Shown here piece after piece: positions 11,118-19,960 of a stretch of DNA of 64,000 nucleotides. Source of the stretch: Mycolicibacterium sphagni (GTDB lineage Bacteria > Actinomycetota > Actinomycetes > Mycobacteriales > Mycobacteriaceae); contig NZ_NOZR01000013.1 of NCBI RefSeq assembly GCF_002250655.1, forward strand, positions 1-64,000, read 5' to 3'. A program made the translations under genes and the position numbers. The first letter of the stretch is position 1, and each line of letters opens with the position of its first letter. The notes beneath the pieces were generated by a model. The model had not been told where the DNA came from and made no database searches. It was given only the letters and a program-made list of their open reading frames with translations.

Positions 11118-14039
11118 GTGGCCAACGATGACCTCTATCAGGATCTACCCGAACACGAAGCCCCGCAGTGGGGAGCCCCGGCGGAGACGCCGAGCGAAGA
11201 GCTGCCCGACCGCTTGAGGGTGCATTCCCTGGCGAGGGTGCTCGGCACCACGAGTCGGCGTGTGCTTGACGCCCTGAGTGAACTCGACGGGCGTGCACGC
11301 AGCCCGCACTCCAGCGTGGACCGTACCGACGCGGTACGGGTGCGCGATGTCCTGGCGGCCAGCCCCCAGGACAGTGCCGAGCAGCCGGTGGCGCCGGAGC
11401 CTGCGGCCGAGGCCGTTGAGCCCCTCGTCCACGAGGCCGAAGCCGCCGAGGCCAGCGAGGCGCTCGAATCGACGGGCGAGCCGGAATCGCGGCTGATCTT
11501 GGAGACCACCACCCTCGAGCAGGCGGCCTACATGCCGCTGTTCGTCGCCCCTCAGCCGGTCGAAGCCGAACGCCGGCCCGTCCGTGCCGAGGAGGACGAC
11601 GACGAGGAAGACGACGACGAGGAAGACGAGTCCACCGCCGAAACCGACGGTGACCAGTCCGAACGCCCGGCCAACCGGCGCCGCCGCCGTGGGCGCCGCG
11701 GTCGCGGCCGTGGCCGCGGCGAACAGGGCGAACAGGGCGCCCCGGACGGCGAGGACCGCGACGAGTCGGAGCGGCCCGAAGGCGCCGACGAGAGCGCCGA
11801 CGGCGGCGAGGAGTCCTACAGCGACGACGACGAGAGCGACGACGAGTCCGGCAGTGGCGAAGCCGCGACCCGGCGCCGTCGCAGGCGCCGGCGCCGCAAG
11901 TCCGGCGGCGGCGGCGATGCCGGCGAGGACGGGTCGTCCGACGATCCGCCGAATACCGTCGTGCACGAGCGCCCGCCGCGCAAAGAGAAGGACCCGGACG
12001 CCATCCAGGGCATCAGCGGGTCCACCCGACTCGAGGCCAAGCGTCAGCGCCGGCGGGACGGTCGCGATGCTGGCCGTCGTCGCCCCCCAATCCTGTCCGA
12101 GGCCGAATTCCTGGCTCGCCGCGAAGCCGTCGAGCGGGTCATGGTCGTCCGCGACAAGATCCGCACCGAACCGCCGCACGAGGGCGCCCGCTACACCCAG
12201 ATCGCGGTCATGGAGGACGGCGTCGTCGTCGAGCACTTCGTGACCTCGGCGGCGTCGGCGTCACTGGTCGGCAACATCTACCTCGGCATCGTGCAGAACG
12301 TGCTGCCCTCGATGGAGGCGGCCTTCGTCGACATCGGCCGCGGCCGCAACGGTGTGCTCTACGCCGGTGAGGTCAACTGGGAAGCCGCCGGTCTGGGCGG
12401 CCAGAACCGCAAGATCGAACAGGCCCTCAAACCCGGCGACTACGTCGTCGTCCAGGTCAGCAAGGATCCCGTCGGCCACAAGGGTGCTCGTCTGACCACC
12501 CAGGTGTCACTGGCCGGGCGCTACCTGGTCTACGTGCCCGGTGCACAGTCGACCGGCATCAGCCGCAAGCTGCCGGACACCGAACGCCAGCGCCTCAAGG
12601 AAATCCTGCGCGACGTGGTGCCCGACGATGCCGGCGTGATCATCCGGACCGCGTCGGAAGGCGTGAAGGAAGAAGACATCCGCGGCGACGTCACCAGGCT
12701 GCAGGAACGCTGGACCACGATCGCCGAGGAAGCCGAGCGGGTCAAGGGCAACAAAGCCGGCGCCGCTGTCGCGCTCTACGAAGAGCCCGACGTTCTGGTC
12801 AAAGTCATTCGCGACTTGTTCAACGAGGACTTCTCCGGGCTGATCGTCTCCGGCGACAGCGCCTGGGAGACAATCAATGATTACGTCAGTTCTGTTGCGC
12901 CCGATCTTGTGTCGAAGCTGACCAAGTACGCCCCGCCGGGTGGCGACGGCCCGGATGTGTTCGCGGTACACCGCATCGACGAACAGTTGGCCAAGGCGCT
13001 GGACCGCAAGGTGTGGCTGCCCTCGGGCGGCACTCTGGTGATCGACCGCACCGAGGCGATGACGGTCGTCGACGTGAACACCGGAAAATTCACCGGCGCC
13101 GGCGGCAACCTCGAGCAGACGGTTACCAAGAACAACCTCGAGGCAGCCGAGGAGATCGTGCGCCAGCTGAGGCTGCGCGATATCGGCGGCATTGTGGTGA
13201 TCGACTTCATTGACATGGTGCTGGAGTCCAACCGCGACCTGGTGCTGCGGCGGCTGACCGAGGCGCTGGGTCGCGACCGCACCCGCCATCAGGTGTCGGA
13301 GGTGACGTCGCTGGGCCTGGTGCAACTGACCCGGAAGCGGCTGGGCACCGGGCTGGTCGAAGCCTTCTCGACGACCTGCACGCACTGCAGCGGCCGGGGC
13401 ATCGTGCTGCATGCCGATCCCGTGGACACCACACAGGCTGTCGGACGCAAGGCCGAGGCGAGCGGTGGCGGCGGTAGCCGGCGCGGTAAGCGGGGCAAGC
13501 GCGGCCGCGCCGACGAGGCGCCGGTGGCCAAGGTGCCGCAGCACACCAGTGAGCACCCGATGTTCAAGGCGATGGCGGCGGCCAACGGCAAGCACGAAGA
13601 CGACGACGAGGCCGAGGAAGAGCTGGCCGACGAGCTCGAGCGGGAGACGCACGACGAGGAGTCCGAGGACGACGCCCACACCGCTGAGCAGGTCGCCGAG
13701 GAACTTGTCGACGAGGATCTGGACGACGACGAGGACGACGACGAGGACGACGTCGACGAGGACGAGGACGAAATCGACGAAATCGACGTCGACCTGGACG
13801 AAGACGACGAAGACCTCGACGACGAGGACAACCTGGACGTCGTCGTCGTAGACGATGACGACGACGAGGATGATGACGATGACGAGGACGACGACGATGA
13901 CGAGGACGATGACGAGGACGACGCCGATTCCGACGAATACGACGCCGACCAGCCCGTCGTTACCTCGGTAACGTCAGTGTCGGCTGGCCGGCAGCGGCGC
14001 CGGGCGGCGGCACGTCCAGCTGGACCACCAGCCTCCTAG
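11118..14039 (+). CDS. rne: Ribonuclease E/G
   Basis: The main endonuclease of mRNA decay and rRNA maturation, 973 residues. Residues 1-330 are disordered and charged, with acidic runs near 155-170 and an RRRRGRRGRGRGRG-like basic patch near 190. The S1 domain follows at about 355-440 (IYLGIVQNVLPSMEAAFVDIG). The catalytic DNase I-like domain shows VVDVNTGKF and GGIVVIDFIDM, and the zinc link is TCTHCSGRG. The last 150 residues are a run of Asp/Glu of unusual length, written almost wholly with GAC, GAT and GAG. The mycobacterial enzyme has its catalytic core in the middle, with tails on both sides. It is preceded by a long leader and GAGGAG 5 nt before GTG. Confidence 0.95.
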   Translation: MANDDLYQDLPEHEAPQWGAPAETPSEELPDRLRVHSLARVLGTTSRRVLDALSELDGRARSPHSSVDRTDAVRVRDVLAASPQDSAEQPVAPEPAAEAVEPLVHEAEAAEASEALESTGEPESRLILETTTLEQAAYMPLFVAPQPVEAERRPVRAEEDDDEEDDDEEDESTAETDGDQSERPANRRRRRGRRGRGRGRGEQGEQGAPDGEDRDESERPEGADESADGGEESYSDDDESDDESGSGEAATRRRRRRRRRKSGGGGDAGEDGSSDDPPNTVVHERPPRKEKDPDAIQGISGSTRLEAKRQRRRDGRDAGRRRPPILSEAEFLARREAVERVMVVRDKIRTEPPHEGARYTQIAVMEDGVVVEHFVTSAASASLVGNIYLGIVQNVLPSMEAAFVDIGRGRNGVLYAGEVNWEAAGLGGQNRKIEQALKPGDYVVVQVSKDPVGHKGARLTTQVSLAGRYLVYVPGAQSTGISRKLPDTERQRLKEILRDVVPDDAGVIIRTASEGVKEEDIRGDVTRLQERWTTIAEEAERVKGNKAGAAVALYEEPDVLVKVIRDLFNEDFSGLIVSGDSAWETINDYVSSVAPDLVSKLTKYAPPGGDGPDVFAVHRIDEQLAKALDRKVWLPSGGTLVIDRTEAMTVVDVNTGKFTGAGGNLEQTVTKNNLEAAEEIVRQLRLRDIGGIVVIDFIDMVLESNRDLVLRRLTEALGRDRTRHQVSEVTSLGLVQLTRKRLGTGLVEAFSTTCTHCSGRGIVLHADPVDTTQAVGRKAEASGGGGSRRGKRGKRGRADEAPVAKVPQHTSEHPMFKAMAAANGKHEDDDEAEEELADELERETHDEESEDDAHTAEQVAEELVDEDLDDDEDDDEDDVDEDEDEIDEIDVDLDEDDEDLDDEDNLDVVVVDDDDDEDDDDDEDDDDDEDDDEDDADSDEYDADQPVVTSVTSVSAGRQRRRAAARPAGPPAS
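13580..13965 (+). repeat. Asp/Glu low-complexity codon run in rne
   Basis: Nearly every codon is GAC, GAT, GAG or GAA, so the DNA is a degenerate trinucleotide repeat. It encodes the acidic C-terminal tail of RNase E. Tract length is likely to vary by slippage. Confidence 0.8.
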
Positions 14040-14048
14040 GGTGGCGGT

Positions 14049-14078
14049 TTGACCCTCCCGGTGCTGGTCACGTAACCT
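14049..14078 (+). promoter_or_regulatory. rplU-rpmA promoter
   Basis: TTGACC (14049-14054), an 18-nt spacer and TAACCT (14073-14078) form a good SigA-type promoter. It would give an rplU leader of about 110 nt. Confidence 0.65.
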
Positions 14079-14195
14079 TGAGCAGTTGTCGCCAGGCGTC
14101 CGACGCCGGTGGCAGCGGGCTTAAGATCCCGCACCCCCAGACCCGCGCACGCAGCTTCGGTTAGCGCGCGCCCGCAGAGCAAGGCAGAGGACACG

Positions 14196-14507
14196 ATGGC
14201 GACGTACGCAATCGTCAAGACCGGCGGCAAGCAGTACAAGGTCGCCGTTGGAGACATAGTCAAGGTCGAGAAGATCGAGGTCGAGGCTGGCGGCTCCGTT
14301 TCCCTTCCCGTCGCCCTGGTGGTCGACGGCGCCACGGTTACCACCGACGCCAAGGCACTGGAGAAGGTTGCCGTCACCGGTGAGGTGCTCGAGCACACCA
14401 AGGGTCCCAAGATCCGCATCCACAAGTTCAAGAACAAGACCGGCTACCACAAGCGGCAGGGCCACCGTCAGCCGTTGACGGTCCTCAAGGTCACCGGAAT
14501 CAAGTAG
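14196..14507 (+). CDS. rplU: Ribosomal protein L21
   Basis: A 50S subunit protein binding 23S rRNA, 103 residues, normal length. The sequence starts [19 protein letters not shown] and ends with the conserved [15 protein letters not shown] segment ([15 protein letters not shown]). The ATG at 14196 is set by GAGGAC upstream and by family length. Longer in-frame extensions have no support. It is cotranscribed with rpmA 18 bp downstream. Confidence 0.97.
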   Translation: MATYAIVKTGGKQYKVAVGDIVKVEKIEVEAGGSVSLPVALVVDGATVTTDAKALEKVAVTGEVLEHTKGPKIRIHKFKNKTGYHKRQGHRQPLTVLKVTGIK

Positions 14508-14525
14508 TCGAGGGAGCGAACTGAC

Positions 14526-14789
14526 ATGGCACATAAGAAGGGCGCTTCCAGCTCACGCAACGGTCGCGATTCCAACGCCCAGCGGCTTGGCGTCAAGCGA
14601 TTCGGCGGCCAGATCGTCAAGGCCGGCGAGATCCTCGTCCGCCAGCGCGGCACCCACTTCCACCCCGGCGTGAACGTCGGTCGTGGCGGCGATGACACCC
14701 TGTTCGCGACCGCACCCGGCGCCGTCGAGTTCGGCGAGAAGCGCGGACGCAGGACGGTCAACATCGTTCGCGTCGCGCGACCGGAGTAG
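14526..14789 (+). CDS. rpmA: Ribosomal protein L27
   Basis: A 50S protein whose N-terminal tail reaches the peptidyl transferase centre, 87 residues. It opens [20 protein letters not shown], without the cleavable N-terminal extension seen in Firmicutes. Conserved [20 protein letters not shown] is present. GAGGGAGCG before the ATG serves as the ribosome binding site. It follows rplU directly, as in nearly all bacteria. Confidence 0.97.
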   Translation: MAHKKGASSSRNGRDSNAQRLGVKRFGGQIVKAGEILVRQRGTHFHPGVNVGRGGDDTLFATAPGAVEFGEKRGRRTVNIVRVARPE

Positions 14790-14793
14790 GTCT

Positions 14794-14805
14794 CACTCGC
14801 GAGTG
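14794..14805. promoter_or_regulatory. 12-bp perfect palindrome between rpmA and obg
   Basis: CACTCGCGAGTG lies 4 nt after the rpmA stop. The overlapping GTGTGAA (14803-14809) can also pair with TTCACAC (14846-14852). There is no T-run, so an intrinsic terminator is unlikely. It may be an operator or an RNA processing hairpin in the rpmA-obg transcript. Confidence 0.35.
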
Positions 14806-14875
14806 TGAAACCACTGCGAGGTTGAGGCCGATATCTCGCATCACGTTCACACTTGGCGGTTGAAAGGACTCTCCG

Positions 14876-16324
14876 ATGCCCCGTTTCGTCGACCGCGTCG
14901 TCATCCATGCCCGCGCTGGTAACGGTGGGAATGGCTGTGCCTCGGTCCACCGGGAGAAGTTCAAGCCACTCGGCGGGCCCGACGGCGGTAACGGCGGTAG
15001 TGGCGGCAGCGTCGTACTCATCGTCGATCCGCAGGTGCACACCCTGCTCGACTTCCACTTCCATCCGCATGTCGCGGCGCCATCCGGCACGCAGGGGATG
15101 GGCAATAACCGCGAAGGGGCCAACGGCTCCGATCTCGAGGTCAAGGTTCCCGACGGCACCGTCGTGGTCGACGCCAATGGCCGTCTGCTGGCTGATCTGG
15201 TCGGTGCGGGCACCCGTTTCGTGGCCGCCGAGGGCGGCCGCGGCGGGCTGGGCAACGCCGCGCTGGCGTCCCGGGCCCGCAAGGCCCCGGGATTCGCGCT
15301 GCTCGGCGAGAAGGGCGAGGAGCGCGAGCTCACCCTGGAGCTCAAGACTGTCGCTGACGTCGGGCTGATCGGCTTTCCGTCCGCTGGTAAATCCTCACTG
15401 GTTTCGACGATCTCGGCGGCCAAGCCGAAGATTGCCGACTACCCGTTCACCACGCTGGTGCCCAATCTCGGCGTCGTGTCGGCAGGAGAGCACACCTTCA
15501 CCGTCGCCGACGTCCCCGGTTTGATCCCGGGCGCCTCGGAGGGCCGTGGGCTGGGCCTGGATTTCCTGCGCCACATCGAACGCTGCGCACTGCTGGTGCA
15601 CGTCGTCGATTGCGCCACAATGGAACCCGGCCGCGACCCGATCTCCGATATCGATGTGCTGGAGGCCGAGCTGGCCGCGTATCGGCCGACACTGCAAGGC
15701 GATTCGACACTCGGTGACCTGGCCGACCGCCCGCGTGCGGTGGTGCTCAACAAGATCGACGTCCCCGAGGCCAGGGAGCTGGCCGATTTCGTGCGCGCCG
15801 ACGTCGAGGCGCGTGGCTGGCCGGTGTTCGAGGTGTCCACCGTGACCCGGGAAGGCTTGCGGGAGCTGACGTTTGCGCTGTGGGACATGGTGGCGGCCTA
15901 TCAGGCCGCACAGCCGGAGGTGGTGCCGCGACGCCCGGTGATCAAGCCGGTCCCGGTCGACCGCACTGGTTTCACCGTCGAGCCCGACCGCGCAAACCCC
16001 GGCGGCTTCATCGTGCGCGGGGTGCGCCCGGAACGCTGGATTGTCCAGACCAACTTCGACAACGACGAAGCCGTCGGCTATCTCGGTGACCGGCTGGCCC
16101 GGCTCGGGGTGGAAGACCACCTGCTTCGGCTGGGCGCCAAGCCCGGCTGCGCGGTCACCATCGGCGATATGACGTTCGACTGGGAGCCGCAGACCCCGGC
16201 CGGTATCGACGTCGTCCCGACCGGTCGTGGCACGGATGTCCGGCTGGAACAAACCGACCGGGTCGGTGCCGACGAGCGCAAGGAGGCCCGCCGCCTGCGT
16301 CGCGAGCACGAGGACGGGGCGTGA
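14876..16324 (+). CDS. obg: GTPase Obg (CgtA)
   Basis: A ribosome-associated GTPase acting late in 50S assembly and in stress control, 482 residues. The N-terminal Gly-rich OBG fold spans about 1-155 ([15 protein letters not shown], then [13 protein letters not shown]). The G domain has G1 GFPSAGKSS at about residue 165, G3 DVPGLI and G4 NKID. A C-terminal OCT domain at about 340-425 is present in actinobacterial Obg. AAAGGA lies 8 nt before ATG. The stop overlaps the proB GTG start (GTGA). Confidence 0.97.
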   Translation: MPRFVDRVVIHARAGNGGNGCASVHREKFKPLGGPDGGNGGSGGSVVLIVDPQVHTLLDFHFHPHVAAPSGTQGMGNNREGANGSDLEVKVPDGTVVVDANGRLLADLVGAGTRFVAAEGGRGGLGNAALASRARKAPGFALLGEKGEERELTLELKTVADVGLIGFPSAGKSSLVSTISAAKPKIADYPFTTLVPNLGVVSAGEHTFTVADVPGLIPGASEGRGLGLDFLRHIERCALLVHVVDCATMEPGRDPISDIDVLEAELAAYRPTLQGDSTLGDLADRPRAVVLNKIDVPEARELADFVRADVEARGWPVFEVSTVTREGLRELTFALWDMVAAYQAAQPEVVPRRPVIKPVPVDRTGFTVEPDRANPGGFIVRGVRPERWIVQTNFDNDEAVGYLGDRLARLGVEDHLLRLGAKPGCAVTIGDMTFDWEPQTPAGIDVVPTGRGTDVRLEQTDRVGADERKEARRLRREHEDGA

Positions 16325-17421
16325 GTCAGTACCGCGACGCGATTCGCGCCGCGCGCAGCGTCGTCGTCAAGATCGGCACCACTGCGCTGACCTCGAAGTC
16401 GGGGTTGTTCGACGCTGGCCGCCTGGAGAAGCTCGTTGACGCGATCGAGGCGCGGATGGAAGCCGGTTCCGACATCGTCATCGTGTCCTCGGGTGCGATC
16501 GCCGCCGGTATCGAGCCCCTCGGCCTCACCCGTCGCCCGACCGATCTGGCGACCAAGCAGGCGGCCGCCAGCGTCGGACAGGTGGCGCTGGTCAACACGT
16601 GGAGTGCCGCTTTCGCCCGCTACAACCGCACCGTCGGCCAGGTCCTTTTGACCGCGCACGACATCTCGATGCGCGTGCAGCACACCAACGCACAGCGCAC
16701 GCTGAACCGGCTGCGGGCACTGCATGCGGTGGCGATCGTCAACGAGAACGACACCGTGGCCACCAACGAGATTCGCTTCGGCGACAACGATCGGCTCTCG
16801 GCGCTGGTGGCCCACCTGGTAGGCGCGGATGCGCTGATCCTGCTATCCGATATCGACGGGCTCTACGACGCCGATCCCCGCAAAGGCGACGCGCGATTCA
16901 TCCCAGAAGTGGCCGGCCCGGACGACTTGGACGGTGTGGTGGCCGGGCAGGGCAGCCGGCTGGGCACCGGTGGGATGCGCTCCAAACTGTCCTCGGCGCT
17001 GCTGGCTGCCGACGCGGGGGTTCCGGTGCTGCTTGCCGCCGCGGCCGATGCCGGCGCCGCGCTGACCGACGCGTCGGTGGGCACAGTGTTCGCACCGCGG
17101 CCCGATCGGATGTCGGCGCGACGCTTCTGGGTTCGCTACGCAGCTGAGGCCGTCGGTTCGCTGACGTTGGACGCCGGCGCGGTGCGCGCGGTGGTCAGGC
17201 AGCGGCGCTCACTGCTGGCGGCCGGGATCACCGAGGTGTCGGGCCGGTTCTTCGGCGGCGATGTGGTCGAGCTGCGGGATCTGGACGGGGAGATGATCGC
17301 CCGTGGGGTGGTGGCCTACGACGCCACCGAGTTGACGACGATGGTCGGCCGGTCGACCTCGGATCTGCCGGCAGACATGCGCCGTCCCGCTGTGCACGCC
17401 GACGACCTGGTGGCCGTGTAG
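16321..17421 (+). CDS. proB: Glutamate 5-kinase
   Basis: The first step of proline synthesis, ATP-dependent phosphorylation of glutamate, 366 residues. The amino-acid-kinase fold starts [11 protein letters not shown] and contains VSSGAIAAG and [17 protein letters not shown], which bind glutamate and ATP. A PUA domain occupies about residues 280-360. The GTG start overlaps the obg stop. The partner gene proA lies 6.4 kb downstream on the same strand rather than next to it. The stop is 1 nt from the stop of the facing SRPBCC gene. Confidence 0.96.
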   Translation: MSQYRDAIRAARSVVVKIGTTALTSKSGLFDAGRLEKLVDAIEARMEAGSDIVIVSSGAIAAGIEPLGLTRRPTDLATKQAAASVGQVALVNTWSAAFARYNRTVGQVLLTAHDISMRVQHTNAQRTLNRLRALHAVAIVNENDTVATNEIRFGDNDRLSALVAHLVGADALILLSDIDGLYDADPRKGDARFIPEVAGPDDLDGVVAGQGSRLGTGGMRSKLSSALLAADAGVPVLLAAAADAGAALTDASVGTVFAPRPDRMSARRFWVRYAAEAVGSLTLDAGAVRAVVRQRRSLLAAGITEVSGRFFGGDVVELRDLDGEMIARGVVAYDATELTTMVGRSTSDLPADMRRPAVHADDLVAV

Positions 17422-17422
17422 C

Positions 17423-17887
17423 TCAGGCGCCGAGCTGCTTGGCGATTCTGTCCAGCGTTTCGCGCATGCCGTCTTCGGTCTTCTGGGGGACCGAGCCGCG
17501 GATGACCATTGACCGGTACTTCTCGTGTTCGGCATCCCACGTTTCGCGCACCAGGGTTCCGCCGTCCTGCGGCGTGAGTTCGTAGCGCCAGATCCGGCCG
17601 CCGATGAGCTTGGCCGGGCCCCAGGTCTGCCAGGCGATGAGTCGGTCGGGCACGAACTCGATCACGATGTTGGTCGTGCGGTACGGCAGGAAGAGCGTCT
17701 CCCGCCGACCTCGCATCGACATACTGAACGACGAGCCGAGCGCCAGGGGCTGGGATGGCAGCCGGGCGCCGACGACGGTTTCGGACCCGTCGAAGCTGGC
17801 GTGTAGCCCGGCATCGGCCAGCAGGGCGAATATCTGCGCTGCGGGTGCGTTGATCGAGCGTTCGACGCTGACGCGATACTGGCTCAT
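17423..17887 (-). CDS. SRPBCC family protein
   Basis: A 154-residue START/Bet v 1-like protein of the polyketide cyclase/dehydrase superfamily, which binds hydrophobic ligands in a helix-grip fold. It starts SQYRVSVERSINAPAAQIFALLADAG, in which the INAPAAQIF part is the classic first strand and helix. The ligand is unknown. The ATG at 17887 has TACTGT 6 nt upstream (17899-17894) and so looks leaderless. It is convergent with proB and stands just before the sirtuin gene on the same strand, in head-to-tail order after it. Confidence 0.75.
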   Translation of the reverse strand: MSQYRVSVERSINAPAAQIFALLADAGLHASFDGSETVVGARLPSQPLALGSSFSMSMRGRRETLFLPYRTTNIVIEFVPDRLIAWQTWGPAKLIGGRIWRYELTPQDGGTLVRETWDAEHEKYRSMVIRGSVPQKTEDGMRETLDRIAKQLGA

Positions 17888-17912
17888 TCTGAGACAGTAG
17901 CTCGTGCGGTGA

Positions 17913-18749
17913 TCAGCTCGCTGAGGTCAGGCCCGACAACTCGTCGGCCAGTAGCGCCAGCATCGGCGAGCACCCGCTGTCCACCTTGACCGTCGCGAGG
18001 TCGTCGCCGCGGGTGGGTCCGCGGTTCACGATCGCAACAGGTTTGCCCGTCGCGGTGGCGTGCCTGACGAACCGGTAGCCGGAGAACACCGTCAGCGACG
18101 AACCGGCGACCAGTAAGGCATCCGATTCGTCGACAAGTGAATAAGCTTGCGCGACAACTTCTTTGCGGACACTTTCGCCGAAGTAGACGATGTCGGGTTT
18201 GAGCATGCCGCCGCATGACGGGCAGTCGATGAACCGGAACGACGCGGTGTCGGTGACGACGGCGTCGGCGTCAGGGGCCACCGCGATGCCGCCGAGATGA
18301 TCCGCGCGTTCGGCGAATCCCGGATTGACCGCCTCGAGTTCGTCGGCCAGCGCCGCCCGCGACATCGTGAAGCCGCAGTCCAAGCACACCACCTGTGCGT
18401 AGGTGCCGTGCAGGTTGATGACGTTTCGGCTGCCGGCCTTGGTGTGCAGCAGGTCCACGTTCTGGGTGATGATGCCGCTGACCACCCCGGCCCGCTCCAG
18501 GTGTGCCAGCGCTCGATGCCCGGCGTTGGGCAGTGTCTGAGCCATGTGCTGCCAGCCCAGGTGATTGCGCGCCCAGTAGCGCTGCCGAAACGAGCGGCTC
18601 GAGGTGAACTGGCGGATCGTCATCGGGTTGGCCGGCGGCGAGTCCGGGCCGCGGTAGTCGGGAATACCCGAGTCGGTGGAGATCCCGGCGCCGGTGAGCA
18701 CCGCGACACGCTTACCCGTCAACAGGGCGACGAGTTCGGGACCTTCCAC
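17913..18749 (-). CDS. SIR2 family NAD-dependent protein deacetylase
   Basis: A sirtuin of 278 residues that removes acyl groups from lysines using NAD+. The Rossmann part shows LTGAGISTDSGIPDYRG. TQNVDLLH and NLHGTYAQ carry the catalytic His. Zinc is bound by two Cys pairs, VCLDC and DCPSCGG, the second followed by LKPDIVYFGESV. This pattern resembles class II (SIRT4-like) bacterial sirtuins. The GTG start at 18749 is chosen because the family begins here and TACTCT lies 7 nt upstream (18762-18757). The open frame continues far upstream, but that part lies within the YdcF gene in another frame. It lies 20 bp after the YdcF gene. Confidence 0.85.
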   Translation of the reverse strand: MEGPELVALLTGKRVAVLTGAGISTDSGIPDYRGPDSPPANPMTIRQFTSSRSFRQRYWARNHLGWQHMAQTLPNAGHRALAHLERAGVVSGIITQNVDLLHTKAGSRNVINLHGTYAQVVCLDCGFTMSRAALADELEAVNPGFAERADHLGGIAVAPDADAVVTDTASFRFIDCPSCGGMLKPDIVYFGESVRKEVVAQAYSLVDESDALLVAGSSLTVFSGYRFVRHATATGKPVAIVNRGPTRGDDLATVKVDSGCSPMLALLADELSGLTSAS

Positions 18750-18769
18750 GTCCTCCAGAGTAGGTGCGG

Positions 18770-19402
18770 TTAGCCGAAGTTGGTGAACGGGCTGAGGGCA
18801 TCCCGCGCGAACTGGGTGACGTCGAGGGTGGGGTTGCCATCCGGATAGCTCAGGGTGGCCAGCAGATTGGCTCCGGCGTCGACGAAATCCCCATCGGCGC
18901 GGTCCTGGTGGGTTGAGGACGTCACGAGGATGATGCCGGAGGTGCCGGCCTGCTTGGCCAACGGCACCGAGAACTGGGCGTTCTGCACCGTGCTGTTGGC
19001 TCTGTCCTCCACGATGATCCGGCTGTCGGGAACGCCGAGCAGCATCAGCATCCGGCGCATCTGCGCGGCTTCGGTCACGCCGTTCTGCGGATTGCCGCCG
19101 GTGACGATGATCGGGGCCTGCGGATACATCTGCGCGACAACCAGTCCGGTCAGCACGCGTCGGCGCAGGATCATCCGCATCGACCCATCGGGCAGCAGCC
19201 CGTAGCCGAGGATGACGACCGCGGGCTTGGAGAAGTCCTTGGCGACGGGTGCAGGCGCGGGTGCCGGGTCGGCTTGGGCCGCAGCGGGCACGAGTTCGCC
19301 GAACAGGGCAGCGATCACCAGCAGTAGGGCGCCGCAGGCGGCCTTCCATCGACGTCGCACGATTCCTCCGACCCGTTTGACTTGCTGTCTGAATAGTCGC
19401 AC
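18770..19402 (-). CDS. YdcF/DUF218 family protein, exported
   Basis: A 210-residue protein with a basic N-terminus and a hydrophobic segment (ACGALLLVIAALFGELVPAAAQA) ending in a likely signal peptidase site. The DUF218/YdcF domain follows: AVVILGYGLLPDG, IIVTGGNPQNGVTEA and ANSTVQNAQFS. YdcF proteins bind S-adenosylmethionine or act in envelope biogenesis (SanA, ElyC). The role here is unknown. The GTG start at 19402 is the longest plausible. An internal GTG after GGAGGAATC would trim about a dozen residues and keep the signal peptide. It lies upstream of the sirtuin gene on the same strand. Confidence 0.75.
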   Translation of the reverse strand: MRLFRQQVKRVGGIVRRRWKAACGALLLVIAALFGELVPAAAQADPAPAPAPVAKDFSKPAVVILGYGLLPDGSMRMILRRRVLTGLVVAQMYPQAPIIVTGGNPQNGVTEAAQMRRMLMLLGVPDSRIIVEDRANSTVQNAQFSVPLAKQAGTSGIILVTSSTHQDRADGDFVDAGANLLATLSYPDGNPTLDVTQFARDALSPFTNFG

Positions 19403-19435
19403 GGGCCTGAACTGCTGTTACTTGCGTCCCAGCAG

Positions 19436-19705
19436 TCACAGCCTTTCCATAGCTCGGGCCATCGCCGCATGCTCGATGAAGTCGTAGTGCGCCGGCGCGT
19501 ATCGCTGGCTGTCGCGTCGAGCGTCGCGCGCCGCCCGGTGGGTTGCGAACCACCCCGCCACCCGTTGCTTGGCTGGCGGGGTGATCGCGGCGGCCGTCAA
19601 CAGCTTCACTTCTTGTTCGGTGATCAGCACGGTCGGTCGGGTGTCGACGACGCGAGTGGCGGTCGTCGACGACGGTGATTGTTGGACTGGAGTGTGTAGA
19701 GACAT
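19436..19705 (-). CDS. Small hypothetical protein
   Basis: An 89-residue protein that I do not recognise. It starts MSLHTPVQQSPSSTTATRVV, a Ser/Thr-rich disordered part, followed by a basic and acidic helical half (EQEVKLLTAAAITPPAKQ, then RRDSQRYAPAHYDF). There is no signal peptide or membrane segment. The ATG at 19705 is preceded by GGGGGA 6 nt upstream. A 255-bp spacer with a Crp-like palindrome separates it from the divergent nadE gene. It may be the first gene of a unit with the YdcF and sirtuin genes. Confidence 0.5.
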   Translation of the reverse strand: MSLHTPVQQSPSSTTATRVVDTRPTVLITEQEVKLLTAAAITPPAKQRVAGWFATHRAARDARRDSQRYAPAHYDFIEHAAMARAMERL

Positions 19706-19875
19706 GATGAATCCCCCGATTCGGTCGGCCGGTGAGGTTCGGCCGCATGGTGGAAAAACTACGTTCCTACGCGCGGGAAAGAACGCGTAGAGACGTACTC
19801 GAAAGCGACCCACTGCTCACGCAAAAGCCTTGAGCGGCAACGTGAGTGGTAACTCAGGCCACTCAACGCCATCGA

Positions 19876-19891
19876 TGTGACCCAGGTCACT
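19876..19891. promoter_or_regulatory. Crp-type palindrome upstream of nadE
   Basis: TGTGA-N6-TCACT matches the Crp/Rv3676 consensus in 9 of 10 positions and contains the perfect repeat GTGACC-CA-GGTCAC. Its centre is about 77 nt upstream of the predicted nadE start and about 180 nt upstream of the divergent small gene. Confidence 0.5.
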
Positions 19892-19949
19892 TCACTCGCC
19901 GGATCGGGCAGACGGGCGGGTTCTCGCCTGCGCACCCCGGGCGACGGGC

Positions 19950-19955
19950 GACAAT
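19950..19955 (+). promoter_or_regulatory. nadE -10 hexamer
   Basis: GACAAT lies 5 nt before ATG 19961, with no ribosome binding site. A leaderless or near-leaderless mRNA is likely. Confidence 0.45.
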
Positions 19956-19960
19956 AAGGC

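Noticed and set aside
13289..13831. Ser-rich antisense frame opposite the RNase E acidic tail
   Set aside because: It is the mirror of GAC/GAG codons read as TCG/CTC/GTC. No start signal or domain.
18750..19748. Open frame extending the sirtuin upstream to over 600 residues
   Set aside because: The extension lies in another frame of the YdcF gene, is Arg- and Thr-rich without domain logic, and the sirtuin fold starts at 18749 behind a -10 hexamer.
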